Below are positions 29,180 to 37,783 of a stretch of 64,000 nt of DNA, one piece after another. Made by a program: the position numbers and the translations under genes. Positions within the stretch are counted from its first letter, which is position 1. Each line of letters starts with the position of its first letter. The notes under the pieces are model-generated. The model made no database searches. It saw only the letters and a program-made list of their open reading frames with translations, and was not told where the DNA came from. Source of the stretch: Aminobacter carboxidus (lineage in GTDB: Bacteria > Pseudomonadota > Alphaproteobacteria > Rhizobiales > Rhizobiaceae); assembly GCF_014863355.1 (NCBI RefSeq), contig NZ_JACZEP010000002.1, positions 62,001 to 126,000 on the forward strand, in the 5' to 3' direction.

Positions 29180-29982
29180 GCGCCGCCGCCTCGACCCAGC
29201 CGGCACCCGCCCGCTCGGAGTGGCTGCAGCCGCATCGCATCGTGCTGATCGCCATCGCCGCGGCACTCGTGCTTTCGGCCGCCCTGTTCATGCGCTGGGA
29301 GTGGCTGCCGAGATATTACGACCTGGCGCTGCTCGGCATCTGGCGAACCATCTGGATCCTCGTCGTCACCGTGACGCTCGGCTTCATGCTCGCCGTGCCA
29401 CTCGGACTTGCCCAGGCTGCCGGTCCGTTCTGGCTGGCCTGGCCGGCAAAAGCCTTCTGCACCGTCATTCGCGGCACGCCGCTGTTGCTGCAGCTGTGGC
29501 TGCTCTATTACGGCCTCGGCTCGCTGTTCCCGCAATATCCGTGGATCAGGCAATCCGAACTGTGGCCGATCCTGAGGCAGGCCTGGCCTTATGCCGTGGT
29601 GGCGCTGACCTTGTCCTATGCCGCCTATGAGGGCGAGGTGATGCGCGGCGCCTTTGCCGGTGTGCCAAGGGGCCAACTCGAAGCGGCGCGTGCCTTCGGC
29701 ATGAGCCCATGGAAGCGTTTCCGCCGCATCTGGCTGCCACAGGCGATCCATCGCGCCTTGCCGACGCTGGCAGGCGAGACCGTGCTGCAGCTCAAGGCGA
29801 CGCCACTTGTCGCCACCATCACCGTCATCGACATCTACGCGGTGGCCTCGCGCGTTCGCCAGGACACCTTCATCGTCTACGAGCCACTATTGCTGCTCGC
29901 CCTCATCTATCTGATCATCACCGGCATTCTCGTCTTCGGCTTCCGCAAGCTGGAGGCGAAAATTCCGTCCAGACTGGGATGA
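29176..29982 (+). CDS. Polar amino acid ABC transporter permease, HisM/OccM-like
   Basis: This 268-residue permease has a longer hydrophilic N-terminus (about 20 residues), five spans, and the EAA loop ARAFGMSPWKRFRRIWLPQA. It pairs with the preceding permease. The ATG overlaps the previous stop by four bases, and its own stop overlaps the next ATG at 29979. Its frame stays open far upstream, over the previous permease gene, but that extension is not coding. Confidence 0.93.
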   Translation: MSAAASTQPAPARSEWLQPHRIVLIAIAAALVLSAALFMRWEWLPRYYDLALLGIWRTIWILVVTVTLGFMLAVPLGLAQAAGPFWLAWPAKAFCTVIRGTPLLLQLWLLYYGLGSLFPQYPWIRQSELWPILRQAWPYAVVALTLSYAAYEGEVMRGAFAGVPRGQLEAARAFGMSPWKRFRRIWLPQAIHRALPTLAGETVLQLKATPLVATITVIDIYAVASRVRQDTFIVYEPLLLLALIYLIITGILVFGFRKLEAKIPSRLG

Positions 29983-31013
29983 AGCCCATGCCGCAGACAG
30001 AAACTGAAACGGTCACGCTCAGCCTCGACGAGGCACGCACGCTTTGCATCTCGGCCGCCGTCGGCGCCGGCGCCAGTGAGGAAATGGCGACCTCGATCGC
30101 GCTCGCCGCCGTTGCGGCGGAAGCCGATGGCCAGGCGAGCGTCGGGCTGTCGCATTATGTCGACTATCTCGAAGCGCTCGAGGCCGGCCGCATCAAAGGC
30201 AAGGCCGAGCCGGTCGTCACCCGCCCGGCGCTGGCGATCTACCTGTCCGACGGGCAAGGCGGTGCCGCCCACACCGGATTCGACCGTAGTTTCGATGAAA
30301 TCGCCAAGGCCGCGCGGCTGTTCGGCGTGACCGTCTTTTCGCAAAAGAATGCCTACACCTGCGGCTCGCTCGGCTATTTCACCGGCCGCCTCGCCGAGGC
30401 CGGCCTCGTCGCGCTCGCCGCCACCAACGGCCCTGCGCTGGTCGCCGGCTCTGGCTCGACCAAGCCGGTCTATTGCACCAACCCGATCTCGCTCGCCGCA
30501 CCCGCCGCCGACGGGCCGCCTCTGGTCATCGACCAGTCGTCGAGCGCCACCGCCTTCGTCAACGTCCGCAAGGCGGCCGAAGCCGGCGAGGCCATCCCCG
30601 AGGGCTGGGCGCTCGACGCCAAGGGCAAGCCCACCACCGACTCCAAAAAGGCGATGAAGGGCGTGCTGCTCGCCTTCGGCGGCGCGCGCGGTGCCAATGT
30701 CGCGCTGATGGTCGAGGTGCTTGCGGCCGGTGTCTCCGGTGCCAACTGGTCGATCGATGCGCCGTCCATCACGGAAGGCCATCAGACGCCCGGTACCGGG
30801 CTGTTCATCGTCGCCTTCGACCCAAAACTGTTCGACCCCGGCTTCGAAACCCGCATGCGCGAACAGCTCGACCGGCTGTCGGACCAGTATCACGTCCACA
30901 TCCCCGGCCCGGCCAAGGCTGCCGCCCGGGCCCGTTCGGAGGTGGAAGGGATCACCGTGCCATCAGCTGTTCACGCCCGTATCTCGGGGTTTGCCGCACC
31001 TCAGGCAGACTGA
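29979..31013 (+). CDS. Ldh-family (malate/lactate/imine) NAD(P)H oxidoreductase
   Basis: This protein of about 344 residues belongs to the malate/L-lactate dehydrogenase 2 family, which includes ureidoglycolate dehydrogenase and delta1-piperideine-2-carboxylate reductase. Visible markers are the conserved His in GLSHYVDYL, TNGPALVAGSGSTKPVYCTN for nucleotide/substrate contact, and LMVEVLAAGVSGANWS. The ATG at 29979 overlaps the permease stop (ATGA); ATG 29988 is an alternative. As last gene of the transporter operon it likely acts on the imported compound or a cyclic imine from it, as DpkA does for D-lysine. The substrate is not determined. Confidence 0.88.
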   Translation: MKPMPQTETETVTLSLDEARTLCISAAVGAGASEEMATSIALAAVAAEADGQASVGLSHYVDYLEALEAGRIKGKAEPVVTRPALAIYLSDGQGGAAHTGFDRSFDEIAKAARLFGVTVFSQKNAYTCGSLGYFTGRLAEAGLVALAATNGPALVAGSGSTKPVYCTNPISLAAPAADGPPLVIDQSSSATAFVNVRKAAEAGEAIPEGWALDAKGKPTTDSKKAMKGVLLAFGGARGANVALMVEVLAAGVSGANWSIDAPSITEGHQTPGTGLFIVAFDPKLFDPGFETRMREQLDRLSDQYHVHIPGPAKAAARARSEVEGITVPSAVHARISGFAAPQAD

Positions 31014-31510
31014 CCAGGGAGCGTTTTCGACCCCTTTTCAGAACGAAACCACCGGACCAGCAAGCCTGGACCGCAGCGCGGCTTCAACGTCTCGGCATGG
31101 ATCCTCGTGACCCTTCGCGGCTGACGCCGCTACGGGCACGAGGATGACGGCCGGAGGAGACGCTCCCGCTAATCAGAGAACGTGCCGCCTGTCGGAGACG
31201 TTGGCGTTTGGCGCTGAGCCCCTCCGCATCCGTCATCCTCGGGTCGGAGCGCGAGCGCAGCGAGTGCGCAGATCTCGGGGATCCATGCCGTGACCTTCAT
31301 GAGATTATCTGCGGTCTAGAACCACGTACGAACCCCCGCGAAAATAATTCGAACCCCCTTTGAACCTTTCCCGCAGCCGCTGCGACCCAGTCATGTCCAG
31401 GGCGAGGTGAGCTCGCCCGATCAACCGGGGGGAACCCAAACCGAAAGATCGTTCCGACGTGGAAACCAGAGCGTTTCCGCGGCCCCGAAACGCAACCTCG
31501 AAAAGGGAAT
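31014..31510. other. 497-base intergenic region dominated by a nested palindrome
   Basis: No open frame here looks coding. Bases 31093-31290 form the repeat element described separately. The remaining right part (31291-31510) has no clear sigma-70 promoter. GGAAC (31431-31435) and CGTT (31450-31453) resemble an EcfG promoter but are 14 bases apart, too close for the 16-17 usually seen. Confidence 0.6.
31093..31290. repeat. Nested palindromic intergenic repeat element
   Basis: The outer arms CGGCATGGATCC (31093-31104) and GGATCCATGCCG (31279-31290) are a perfect 12-bp inverted repeat. Inner arms CGAGGATGACG (31139-31149) and CGTCATCCTCG (31231-31241) are a perfect 11-bp pair. The left arm also folds on itself: ATCCTCGTG (31101-31109) with CACGAGGAT (31137-31145), plus CCC/GGG and GCGGC/GCCGC inside. 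The architecture resembles a multi-copy rhizobial palindromic element or a MITE-like remnant; no target-site duplication is evident. Confidence 0.6.
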
Positions 31511-31897
31511 ATGACCATGAAGACCAAGATCACCATCCTGACCGCTGTCCTGCTGCTTGCCGGTGCCATCGGCAGCGCCAACGCCGCCAGCTTCTCGGCT
31601 GGCCCGGGCGGCGGCGACCGCCCGTCGGGTCCGAGCGACATCTCCGACGCACCCGGCGGCAACGGCCCTTCGGGTCCCGGCGACATCTCCGATGCTCCCG
31701 ACAATGACAAGCCGTCCGGCCCGAGCGGCAAGGCATCGTCGGGTAACGGCGGCGCCACGGAAGACAAGTACTGCAAGAACGGCTCGAGCAAGTTCCCGGA
31801 TTGCAACACCAAGTTCATCCAGGACTGCAAGGCCGCAGGTGGCAACATGTCGGGCCAACAGGGTTGGGGTGGCAAGACCTGCCGGGAACCCTCCTGA
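31511..31897 (+). CDS. Small secreted Gly/Ser/Pro repeat protein, unknown function
   Basis: This 128-residue product (or 126 from the second Met) has a signal peptide (KTKITILTAVLLLAGAIGSA, cleaved near ANA-A). The mature N-terminal half is low complexity with two and a half copies of a 15-residue unit, PSGPSDISDAPGGNG and PSGPGDISDAPDNDK, then PSGPSGK. The C-terminal 45 residues hold four Cys (DKYCKNG, PDCNT, QDCKAAGG, GKTCREP) that could form two disulfides. AAGGGAA lies upstream of the ATG. No family is recognised. A palindromic repeat lies before it and a REP-like element after it. Confidence 0.75.
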   Translation: MTMKTKITILTAVLLLAGAIGSANAASFSAGPGGGDRPSGPSDISDAPGGNGPSGPGDISDAPDNDKPSGPSGKASSGNGGATEDKYCKNGSSKFPDCNTKFIQDCKAAGGNMSGQQGWGGKTCREPS

Positions 31898-31904
31898 TGC
31901 CTTG

Positions 31905-31946
31905 GGCATGATCCGAAAGGCTTGAACCGGCTTTCAGATCATTGCC
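31905..31946. repeat. REP-like palindrome, copy 1
   Basis: GGCATGATC (31905-31913) faces GATCATTGCC (31937-31946) around a GAAAG/CTTTC core. It shares the GCATGATC...GATCATGC plan with the elements at 32995, 38706, 45037 and 52352. It lies eight bases after the small secreted protein gene. Confidence 0.55.
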
Positions 31947-32002
31947 CCAGCACGAGGCGACGGCCTCGCAGGGCGTCGGTCGCCCGCATCGCTGCCATCC
32001 GG

Positions 32003-32027
32003 AAAACCCCGCTTCGCGCGGGGTTTT
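32003..32027. terminator. Bidirectional intrinsic terminator
   Basis: AAAACCCCGC (32003-32012) pairs with GCGGGGTTTT (32018-32027) around TTCGC. T-runs on both strands allow termination of the rightward secreted-protein gene and of the leftward CsbD gene. Confidence 0.88.
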
Positions 32028-32061
32028 CTGCGTTCGCAAGTGAAAAAACCGTACATGAAAG

Positions 32062-32083
32062 AGCCCCGCGCGCCGGCGGGGCT
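32062..32083 (-). terminator. Second hairpin terminator downstream of the CsbD gene
   Basis: AGCCCCGC (32062-32069) pairs with GCGGGGCT (32076-32083). Leftward transcripts leave the stem into CUCUUUC, a short U-rich stretch 42 bases after the CsbD stop. Confidence 0.6.
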
Positions 32084-32124
32084 TTGCGCGGGCGATCGGC
32101 CCGCAGCACGTTGCGAAAGACGGT

Positions 32125-32322
32125 TCAGTGGCGCGAGAGCCAGCCGTCGATGTCCTTTTCGGCTTCTTCCTGCGCCTTGCCGTAACGGGCCTGGAGCCGG
32201 CCTGCGAGTTCGGTGCGCTTGCCCTTGATGACGTCGAGATCGTCGTCGGTCAGCTTGCCCCACTGGGCCTGCACCTTGCCCTTGAACTGCTCCCAATTGC
32301 CTTCGATCTGGTTCCAATTCAT
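32125..32322 (-). CDS. CsbD family stress protein
   Basis: The start at 32322 (MNWNQIEGNWEQFKGKVQAQ, 65 residues) has a strong AAAGGAG site. The full-length CsbD domain is recognised by EGNWEQFKGK, QWGKLTDDDLD and KGKRTELAGRLQ. CsbD-like proteins are small, highly charged and induced by general stress; their biochemical role is unknown. An EcfG-type promoter lies 53-77 bases upstream of the ATG, in agreement with stress control. Confidence 0.94.
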   Translation of the reverse strand: MNWNQIEGNWEQFKGKVQAQWGKLTDDDLDVIKGKRTELAGRLQARYGKAQEEAEKDIDGWLSRH

Positions 32323-32374
32323 TGCTTTTCTCCTTTCGGGGATTGGCACGACAGGAGCGCCGCACTGGGGGATG

Positions 32375-32399
32375 AACGCCCCCACGCCGGTCGGGTTCC
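32375..32399 (-). promoter_or_regulatory. EcfG (general stress sigma) promoter of the CsbD gene
   Basis: On the minus strand GGAAC (32399-32395) and CGTT (32378-32375) are separated by 16 bases, matching the alphaproteobacterial EcfG/RpoE2 consensus GGAAC-N16/17-CGTT. The predicted start site is about 45 bases before the CsbD ATG. Confidence 0.72.
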
Positions 32400-32526
32400 G
32401 ACATTTTTAAAAGTTGACTTTGTCAATCATCTTTATATCAATCCTTGTTGACTTGACCGTGACCCAGGCTTCGCGGCGTTGGTGCATTGCAATATTTCAA
32501 CCGTGCATAGCCCCGCAAACGGAGAC

Positions 32527-32985
32527 ATGTCCTTGACCCTGACGACCGAAAATTCCGGCCGCCGACTTTTCATTCCCGCGCTCCGCGGCCTTTACCAGAA
32601 CTTCCACGATTCCGCCGAAACGATCCTGCGCCTCGTCGCCGGCGGCGCCCTTGTCATTCACGGCCTCGGCAAGATCTCCGACCCGTTCGGCGCGGCCGGG
32701 ATGGTCGAAGGCCTCGGCTTCTACCCCGGCGCCTTCTGGTCGCTGCTGTTGTCATGCACCGAGTTCTTCGGCGGCATCCTGATCGCCATCGGCCTGTTCA
32801 CGCGTCCGGCCGCCTTCGCCGCCTTGTTCGTGCTGCTGGTCACCGTATGGTTCCACTGGATCACCATGGGCCAGGGCTACGAGGGCGCCGAGAAGTCGAT
32901 CATCTGGGCGGCGATCTTCCTGTTCTTCGTCATCCGCGGCGGCAACCGCCACTCTGTCGACGCGCGCCTCGGCCGCGAGTTCTAG
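32527..32985 (+). CDS. DoxX family membrane protein
   Basis: The start at 32527 gives 152 residues with four predicted membrane spans. The pattern ILRLVAGGALVIHGLGKISD, then FWSLLLSCTEFFGGILIAIG and the C-terminal IIWAAIFLFFVIRGGN, is that of the DoxX/DoxD family. Members associate with oxidoreductases or redox stress defence in the inner membrane. It is divergent from CsbD. TTGAC-TTT-GTCAA (32414-32426) lies in the 204-base gap. A REP-like palindrome follows its stop. Confidence 0.9.
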   Translation: MSLTLTTENSGRRLFIPALRGLYQNFHDSAETILRLVAGGALVIHGLGKISDPFGAAGMVEGLGFYPGAFWSLLLSCTEFFGGILIAIGLFTRPAAFAALFVLLVTVWFHWITMGQGYEGAEKSIIWAAIFLFFVIRGGNRHSVDARLGREF

Positions 32986-32994
32986 TTTGTGACC

Positions 32995-33030
32995 GCATGA
33001 TCGTTTCCGGAAACCGGATTTCGATCATGC
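32995..33030. repeat. REP-like palindrome, copy 2
   Basis: GCATGATCG (32995-33003) and CGATCATGC (33022-33030) are perfect 9-bp arms with a TTTCCGGAAA core between. It begins 10 bases after the DoxX stop. Confidence 0.65.
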
Positions 33031-33175
33031 TTTGAACCCTGCCTCCCAAGGCAAGCCGCATGCCCGCGCCAGATCGGCGCGGGCCGCTCCGCGCAGTCGC
33101 TCGATGATTGCCTTTTTCGCGAAACGGGCTAAGAAACGCTACATCCCCTGCCCCTTTTGGCGACCGGAGCCAGCG

Positions 33176-34150
33176 ATGACTGAAATTCTGCAGACCCCGC
33201 AACTCGTGACCGTTTTCGGCGGGTCCGGCTTCCTTGGCCGCCATGTCGTGCGGGCGCTGGCCAAGCGCGGGTATCTTGTGCGCGTCGCCTGCCGCCGGCC
33301 CGATCTCGCCTTCCACCTGCAGCCGCTCGGCAATGTCGGGCAGATCCAGCCCGTGCAGGCCAATCTGCGCGTGCGCTGGTCGGTCGACCGCGCCGTCCAG
33401 AGCGCCTCGCACGTCGTCAACCTCGTCGGCATCCTGCATGAAGGCGGCCGCCAGCGTTTCTCGACGGTGCAGGAATTCGGCGCCCGTGCCGTCGCCGAGG
33501 CAGCGCGCGCCGTCGGCGCCTCGCTGACCCACGTTTCGGCGCTTGGCGCCGATGCCAACTCGCCATCGCTCTACGCCCAGACCAAGGCACGCGGCGAAAA
33601 GGCGGTTATGGACACGCTGCCGAACGCGGTGATCTACCGCCCGTCGATCGTCTTCGGCCCCGAGGACCAGTTCTTCAACCGCTTCGCCAACATGGCGCGC
33701 TTCTCCCCGGTGCTGCCGCTGATCGGCGGCGGCGAGACCCGGTTTCAGCCGATCTATGTCGCCGACGTCGCCGAGGCGGTCGCGCGTGCCGTCGACGGCA
33801 AGGTCAAGGGTGGCTCGATCTATGAGCTCGGCGGCCCGCAGGTGCTGAGCTTCAAGCAGTGCATGGAACAGATGCTCGAGGTCATCGACCGCAAGCGCAC
33901 GCTGGTGCCGGTGCCGTGGTCGATCGCCAACCTGCAGGCCTCGATCCTCGGCATGCTGCCGAATCCGCTCTTGACCAAGGACCAGGTCCTGCTGCTGCGT
34001 TCGGACAATGTCGTGTCGAAGGCAGCCATCGACGAAGGCCGCACCATCGCAACCGTCGGCATCGCGCCGAAGTCGACCGCGTCGATCCTGCCGAGCTATC
34101 TCTGGCGCTACCGCGCCGCCGGCCAGTTCACCCGCCGGACCGAAGCCTGA
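33176..34150 (+). CDS. Complex I NDUFA9-like SDR (extended atypical NAD-binding protein)
   Basis: The start at 33176 (MTEILQTPQLVTVFGGSGFL, 324 residues) follows a GGAG site. It has the atypical extended-SDR nucleotide motif TVFGGSGFLGRHVVRAL, a retained YAQTK at about residue 136, and RPSIVFGPEDQFFNRFANMAR. Alphaproteobacterial relatives are annotated as complex I NDUFA9-subunit-family proteins and may assist NADH dehydrogenase or quinone metabolism. It is followed closely by a TauE/SafE transporter. Confidence 0.9.
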   Translation: MTEILQTPQLVTVFGGSGFLGRHVVRALAKRGYLVRVACRRPDLAFHLQPLGNVGQIQPVQANLRVRWSVDRAVQSASHVVNLVGILHEGGRQRFSTVQEFGARAVAEAARAVGASLTHVSALGADANSPSLYAQTKARGEKAVMDTLPNAVIYRPSIVFGPEDQFFNRFANMARFSPVLPLIGGGETRFQPIYVADVAEAVARAVDGKVKGGSIYELGGPQVLSFKQCMEQMLEVIDRKRTLVPVPWSIANLQASILGMLPNPLLTKDQVLLLRSDNVVSKAAIDEGRTIATVGIAPKSTASILPSYLWRYRAAGQFTRRTEA

Positions 34151-34164
34151 CCGGCTGAGGGCGC

Positions 34165-34932
34165 GTGGACGCCCTCGCCGCCCTCCTGCCCCAGGGACTC
34201 GATCCGCTCATCGGGGTCATCCTCATCGTCGCCAGCGCCTTTACCTCGGCGCTGACCGCGGCCTTCGGCGTCGGCGGTGGCATCGCCATGCTGACGCTGA
34301 TGGGCCTGTTCGTGCCCGTCGCCGCCCTCATTCCCGTCCATGGCGCGGTGCAGCTCGGCTCCAACACCGGCCGCGCCTGGCACCAGCGCGCCAATGTGCG
34401 CATGGACGTCGCCGCCCCCTTCATCGCCGGCTCCGTTGTCGGTGCGGTCATCGGCGCCTTCGTCGTCATCCAGTTGCCCGACGCCTGGCTCAAGCTGGTG
34501 CTCGGCGCCTTCGTCATCGCCATCACCTGGGCCAAGATCCCCGGCATCGACAAGCTGACCCGCACCGGGCTCGCCATCGGCAGCGTCGTCGTCGCGCTGA
34601 TCGGCATGCTTGTCGGCGCCACCGGGCCGCTGGTCTCGGTGCTGTTTGCGCAGTTCTTCGCCAATGACCGCAAGGCGCTGGTGGCAACGCATGCCGCCGG
34701 CATGGTCGCCCAGCATGGGCTCAAGATCGTCGTCTTCAGCCTTGCCGGCTTCGCCTTCTCGGATTGGCTGCCGCTGATCGGCGCGATGATCGTCTCGGGC
34801 TATCTCGGCACCGTCTACGGCACCAGGCTGCTCGAACGCATGCCGGAAGAGAGCTTCCGCAAATGGTTCAAAATCGCCATCACGGTGCTGGCGCTCGATC
34901 TGCTGAGGCGCGGACTGATGGGGCTGGGCTGA
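34165..34932 (+). CDS. TauE/SafE family anion exporter/permease
   Basis: This 255-residue membrane protein starts at a GTG with GAGGG upstream. About eight hydrophobic segments and two related halves carry the family pattern AFTSALTAAFGVGGGIAML and TGPLVSVLFAQFFAN. TauE/SafE proteins move sulfite, sulfoacetate or other small anions. It begins 15 bases after the NDUFA9-like gene, suggesting co-transcription. The substrate is unknown. Confidence 0.9.
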   Translation: MDALAALLPQGLDPLIGVILIVASAFTSALTAAFGVGGGIAMLTLMGLFVPVAALIPVHGAVQLGSNTGRAWHQRANVRMDVAAPFIAGSVVGAVIGAFVVIQLPDAWLKLVLGAFVIAITWAKIPGIDKLTRTGLAIGSVVVALIGMLVGATGPLVSVLFAQFFANDRKALVATHAAGMVAQHGLKIVVFSLAGFAFSDWLPLIGAMIVSGYLGTVYGTRLLERMPEESFRKWFKIAITVLALDLLRRGLMGLG

Positions 34933-34943
34933 CGAGCGCACGC

Positions 34944-34973
34944 TTCCCTTCCCCCTCTGCGGGGAGAAGGGAA
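34944..34973. other. Hairpin between convergent TauE and UppP genes
   Basis: TTCCCTTC (34944-34951) pairs with GAAGGGAA (34966-34973), with CCCC/GGGG inside and a TCTGC loop. It sits in the 47-base convergent gap. The A-rich side is wrong for a standard U-run in the rightward direction, so its termination role is uncertain. Confidence 0.5.
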
Positions 34974-34979
34974 AAAGGC

Positions 34980-35792
34980 TCAGCCCCAGACCATCAGCGC
35001 GAACAAGCCGACGCCACCGACCAGCAGGCGCCACCAGCCAAACAGCGCGTAGCCGTTGCGCGAGACATAATCGAGCAGGTGCCTGACCACGAACAAGGCG
35101 GTGAAGAAGGCGGCAAGGAAGCCGATGCCGATGACAGGCAGGTCGGCCGCCGAAAGGATGTCGCGGTTCTTGTAGAGGTCGTAGGCGAAGGCGCCAGCCA
35201 TCGTCGGCATTGCCAGGAAGAACGAGAATTCGGCCGCCGCGCGCTTTTCCACGCCCATCAGCAGCGAACCGACGATGGTGGCGCCCGAGCGCGAGGTGCC
35301 GGGGATCATCGCCAGGCACTGGAACAGGCCGATCTTGAGATAGACCGACAACGGGAAATTGGTGACGTCGCCATAGCGCGGCTTGAGGTCGAGCTTGTCG
35401 AGGAACAAAAGCACCAGGCCGCCGAGGATCAGCATGACGCAGATCAGCCGCGGCGATTCGAACAGCACCGTCTTGATGAAATCATGCGCCAAAGCGCCAA
35501 CGATTGCGGCCGGCAGGAAGGCGATCAGGATGCCTGCGACGAAACGCTGCGTCTTCGGGTCGGAGGGCAGCGTCGTCAGCATCTGCCACAACTTGGCGGC
35601 ATAGACCGACAGGATCGCCAGGATCGCGCCGAGCTGGATCAGGATCTCGAAGGTCTTGCCGGTCGAGTTGAAGCCCAGGAAATGCCCGGCGAGCAGGATA
35701 TGGCCGGTCGAGGACACGGGGATGAATTCGGTCAGGCCCTCGAGCAGGCCGAGCAGCAGTGCATCGATGATTGTCTGGCTATCCATTCCCAT
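34980..35792 (-). CDS. uppP: Undecaprenyl-diphosphatase UppP (BacA)
   Basis: This 270-residue polytopic protein has both signature motifs: [13 protein letters not shown] near the N-terminus and [15 protein letters not shown] at about 160-175. It removes a phosphate from undecaprenyl diphosphate to recycle the lipid carrier for peptidoglycan and polysaccharides, and loss sensitises cells to bacitracin. ATG 35792 and ATG 35786 are both possible starts. The gene is alone on its strand, convergent with the TauE gene and divergent from the GST gene. Confidence 0.96.
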   Translation of the reverse strand: MGMDSQTIIDALLLGLLEGLTEFIPVSSTGHILLAGHFLGFNSTGKTFEILIQLGAILAILSVYAAKLWQMLTTLPSDPKTQRFVAGILIAFLPAAIVGALAHDFIKTVLFESPRLICVMLILGGLVLLFLDKLDLKPRYGDVTNFPLSVYLKIGLFQCLAMIPGTSRSGATIVGSLLMGVEKRAAAEFSFFLAMPTMAGAFAYDLYKNRDILSAADLPVIGIGFLAAFFTALFVVRHLLDYVSRNGYALFGWWRLLVGGVGLFALMVWG

Positions 35793-35946
35793 CCCCGCGA
35801 GGCGTTCATGCGCGATTGCTTGTCATGCGGCGGAACTCACCCTATAGGTCGGGTCGCCCGAGAAGCCCGGCAAGCCGGGCCCCGAAGCTCTAGCGACGCA
35901 TCAGGCGATTCGCCAGAGCGCCATCGATCACGAATTTCGCAGGACC

Positions 35947-36639
35947 ATGCTGACGCTTTTCCACCACCCGATGTTTGCCACATGCCGTTTCGTCCGTCTG
36001 GCGTTCGGCGAATATGGCGAGGAGCTGGCGCTGATCGAAGAGAAGCCGTGGACGCGGCGCAAGGAGTTCCTGTCGCTCAATCCGGCCGGAACACTGCCCG
36101 TCCTGCTCGCCGAGGGCGACGTGCCGATCGTCGGCGCGATGATCATATCCGAATATATCGACGAGACCCGCGGCGTGCTGAAGCGCGAGCGCCGGCTGTT
36201 CGCCGAAGACCCGATGGAACGCGCCGAAATCCGCCGCCTGACCGATTGGTACCTGACCAAGACCGAAAGCGAAGTGACCCGGCACCTCGTCCGCGAACGC
36301 GTGCTCAAGCCGCTGATGCCGGAAGCTGCCGGCGGCGGTTCGCCCGATTCGGCGGCGATCCGTGCCGCGCGGGCCAACATCCGCCAGCACATGAAGTACA
36401 CCAACTGGCTTGCCGGCACGCGCCACTGGCTCGCCGGCGCGCGCATCACCTATGCCGACCTTGCCGCCGCAGCATCGCTTTCGGTGCTCGACTATCTCGG
36501 CGAGATCGACTGGCGCGAATATTCCTCGGCGCGCGAATGGTACACGCGCGTCAAGTCGCGCCCGTCCTTCCGGCCCCTGCTCACGGACCGGGTCCGCGGG
36601 CTGACCCCGGCATCGCATTATGCGGACCTCGATTTCTGA
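35947..36639 (+). CDS. Glutathione S-transferase family protein
   Basis: This 230-residue protein has an N-terminal thioredoxin-like domain ([19 protein letters not shown], then [20 protein letters not shown] and a helix starting SEYIDET) and an all-helical C-terminal domain ending in [21 protein letters not shown]. It would conjugate or reduce substrates with glutathione; a glutathione synthase gene also lies in this window (55622). Its last 20 bases overlap the start of queG, indicating translational coupling. Confidence 0.9.
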   Translation: MLTLFHHPMFATCRFVRLAFGEYGEELALIEEKPWTRRKEFLSLNPAGTLPVLLAEGDVPIVGAMIISEYIDETRGVLKRERRLFAEDPMERAEIRRLTDWYLTKTESEVTRHLVRERVLKPLMPEAAGGGSPDSAAIRAARANIRQHMKYTNWLAGTRHWLAGARITYADLAAAASLSVLDYLGEIDWREYSSAREWYTRVKSRPSFRPLLTDRVRGLTPASHYADLDF

Positions 36640-37783
36640 GAGCGCGCTGCGCCAGCTGATCGAGCGCGAAGCCAGCCGCGCCGGCTTTGCCGCCGTCGCC
36701 GTCACACGCCCCGACGCGATCCCGCTCGCTCCCGCCCGCCTCGCCCAGTTCGTCGATGAAGGCCTGCACGGTTCCATGGCCTGGATGGCCGAAACGCTGG
36801 AGCGGCGCAGCGAGCCCTCCGCCCTTTGGCCAGAGGTGCGCTCGATCGTCGTGCTCGCCATGAACTATGGCCCCGACTGCGACCCACGCGCGCTCCAGGC
36901 CCGGCCCGACCGCGCCGCGATCTCAGTCTACGCCCGCAACCGCGACTATCACGATGTCATGAAGGGTCGGCTGAAGGAGATCGCCGGCAAGATCGTCGCC
37001 CGTGCCGGCGGCGACGTGAAGGTGTTCGTCGACACGGCACCCGTGATGGAGAAGCCCTTGGCCGAGGCTGCCGGTCTCGGCTGGCAAGGCAAGCATACCA
37101 ACCTGGTCAGCCGCGAGTTCGGCTCCTGGCTGTTCCTCGGCACCATCTTCACCACCGCCGAAATCGCACCCGACGACACTGAGATCGACCATTGCGGCTC
37201 CTGCCGCGCCTGCCTCGACGCCTGCCCGACCGACGCTTTTCCTGCCCCCTACCGGCTCGATGCCCGGCGCTGCATCTCCTACCTGACCATTGAGAACAAG
37301 GGTCCGATCCCGCTCGAATTCCGCCCAAAGATCGGCAACCGCATCTATGGCTGCGACGACTGCCTCGCCGCCTGCCCATGGAACAAGTTCGCCCAGGCGG
37401 CATCGGAGCAGAAGCTGGCTGCCCGCGACGACCTGCGCGAACCACGCCTCGCCGAACTGCTTTCGCTCGACGACGCGACCTTCCGCACCTTCTTCTCCGG
37501 TTCGCCGGTCAAGCGCATCGGCCGCGACCGCTTTATCCGCAACGTGCTGGTCGCCGCGGGCAATTCCGCCGACACCACGCTGACCGAACCCTGCGGAGTG
37601 CTGCTCTCGGACGCCTCGCCGCTGGTCCGGGGTGCTGCCGTCTGGGCCATGTCTCGGCTGGCGGGCACTGAGGCATTTTCGGCTCTTGCGCAACAGGCGC
37701 TGAAGGTCGAAACCGAACAGGACGTGATCGCGGAGTGGCAGGCCGCGCTCACCCAAGTCGAACCATCGCGGACGCAGGCATGA
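36620..37783 (+). CDS. queG: Epoxyqueuosine reductase
   Basis: This 387-residue iron-sulfur and cobalamin enzyme carries two ferredoxin-type 4Fe-4S motifs, [12 protein letters not shown] (about 190-201) and [11 protein letters not shown] (about 244-254). The N-terminal domain has MKGRLKEIA and [20 protein letters not shown], as in QueG. It performs the last step of queuosine formation in tRNA wobble positions. C-terminal HEAT-like residues follow. It overlaps GST at the start and the next SDR gene at the end (ATGA at 37780). Confidence 0.95.
   Translation: MRTSISESALRQLIEREASRAGFAAVAVTRPDAIPLAPARLAQFVDEGLHGSMAWMAETLERRSEPSALWPEVRSIVVLAMNYGPDCDPRALQARPDRAAISVYARNRDYHDVMKGRLKEIAGKIVARAGGDVKVFVDTAPVMEKPLAEAAGLGWQGKHTNLVSREFGSWLFLGTIFTTAEIAPDDTEIDHCGSCRACLDACPTDAFPAPYRLDARRCISYLTIENKGPIPLEFRPKIGNRIYGCDDCLAACPWNKFAQAASEQKLAARDDLREPRLAELLSLDDATFRTFFSGSPVKRIGRDRFIRNVLVAAGNSADTTLTEPCGVLLSDASPLVRGAAVWAMSRLAGTEAFSALAQQALKVETEQDVIAEWQAALTQVEPSRTQA

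Noticed and set aside
31431-31453. EcfG-like promoter before the secreted repeat protein
   Set aside because: GGAAC and CGTT are only 14 bases apart, short of the 16-17 normally required.
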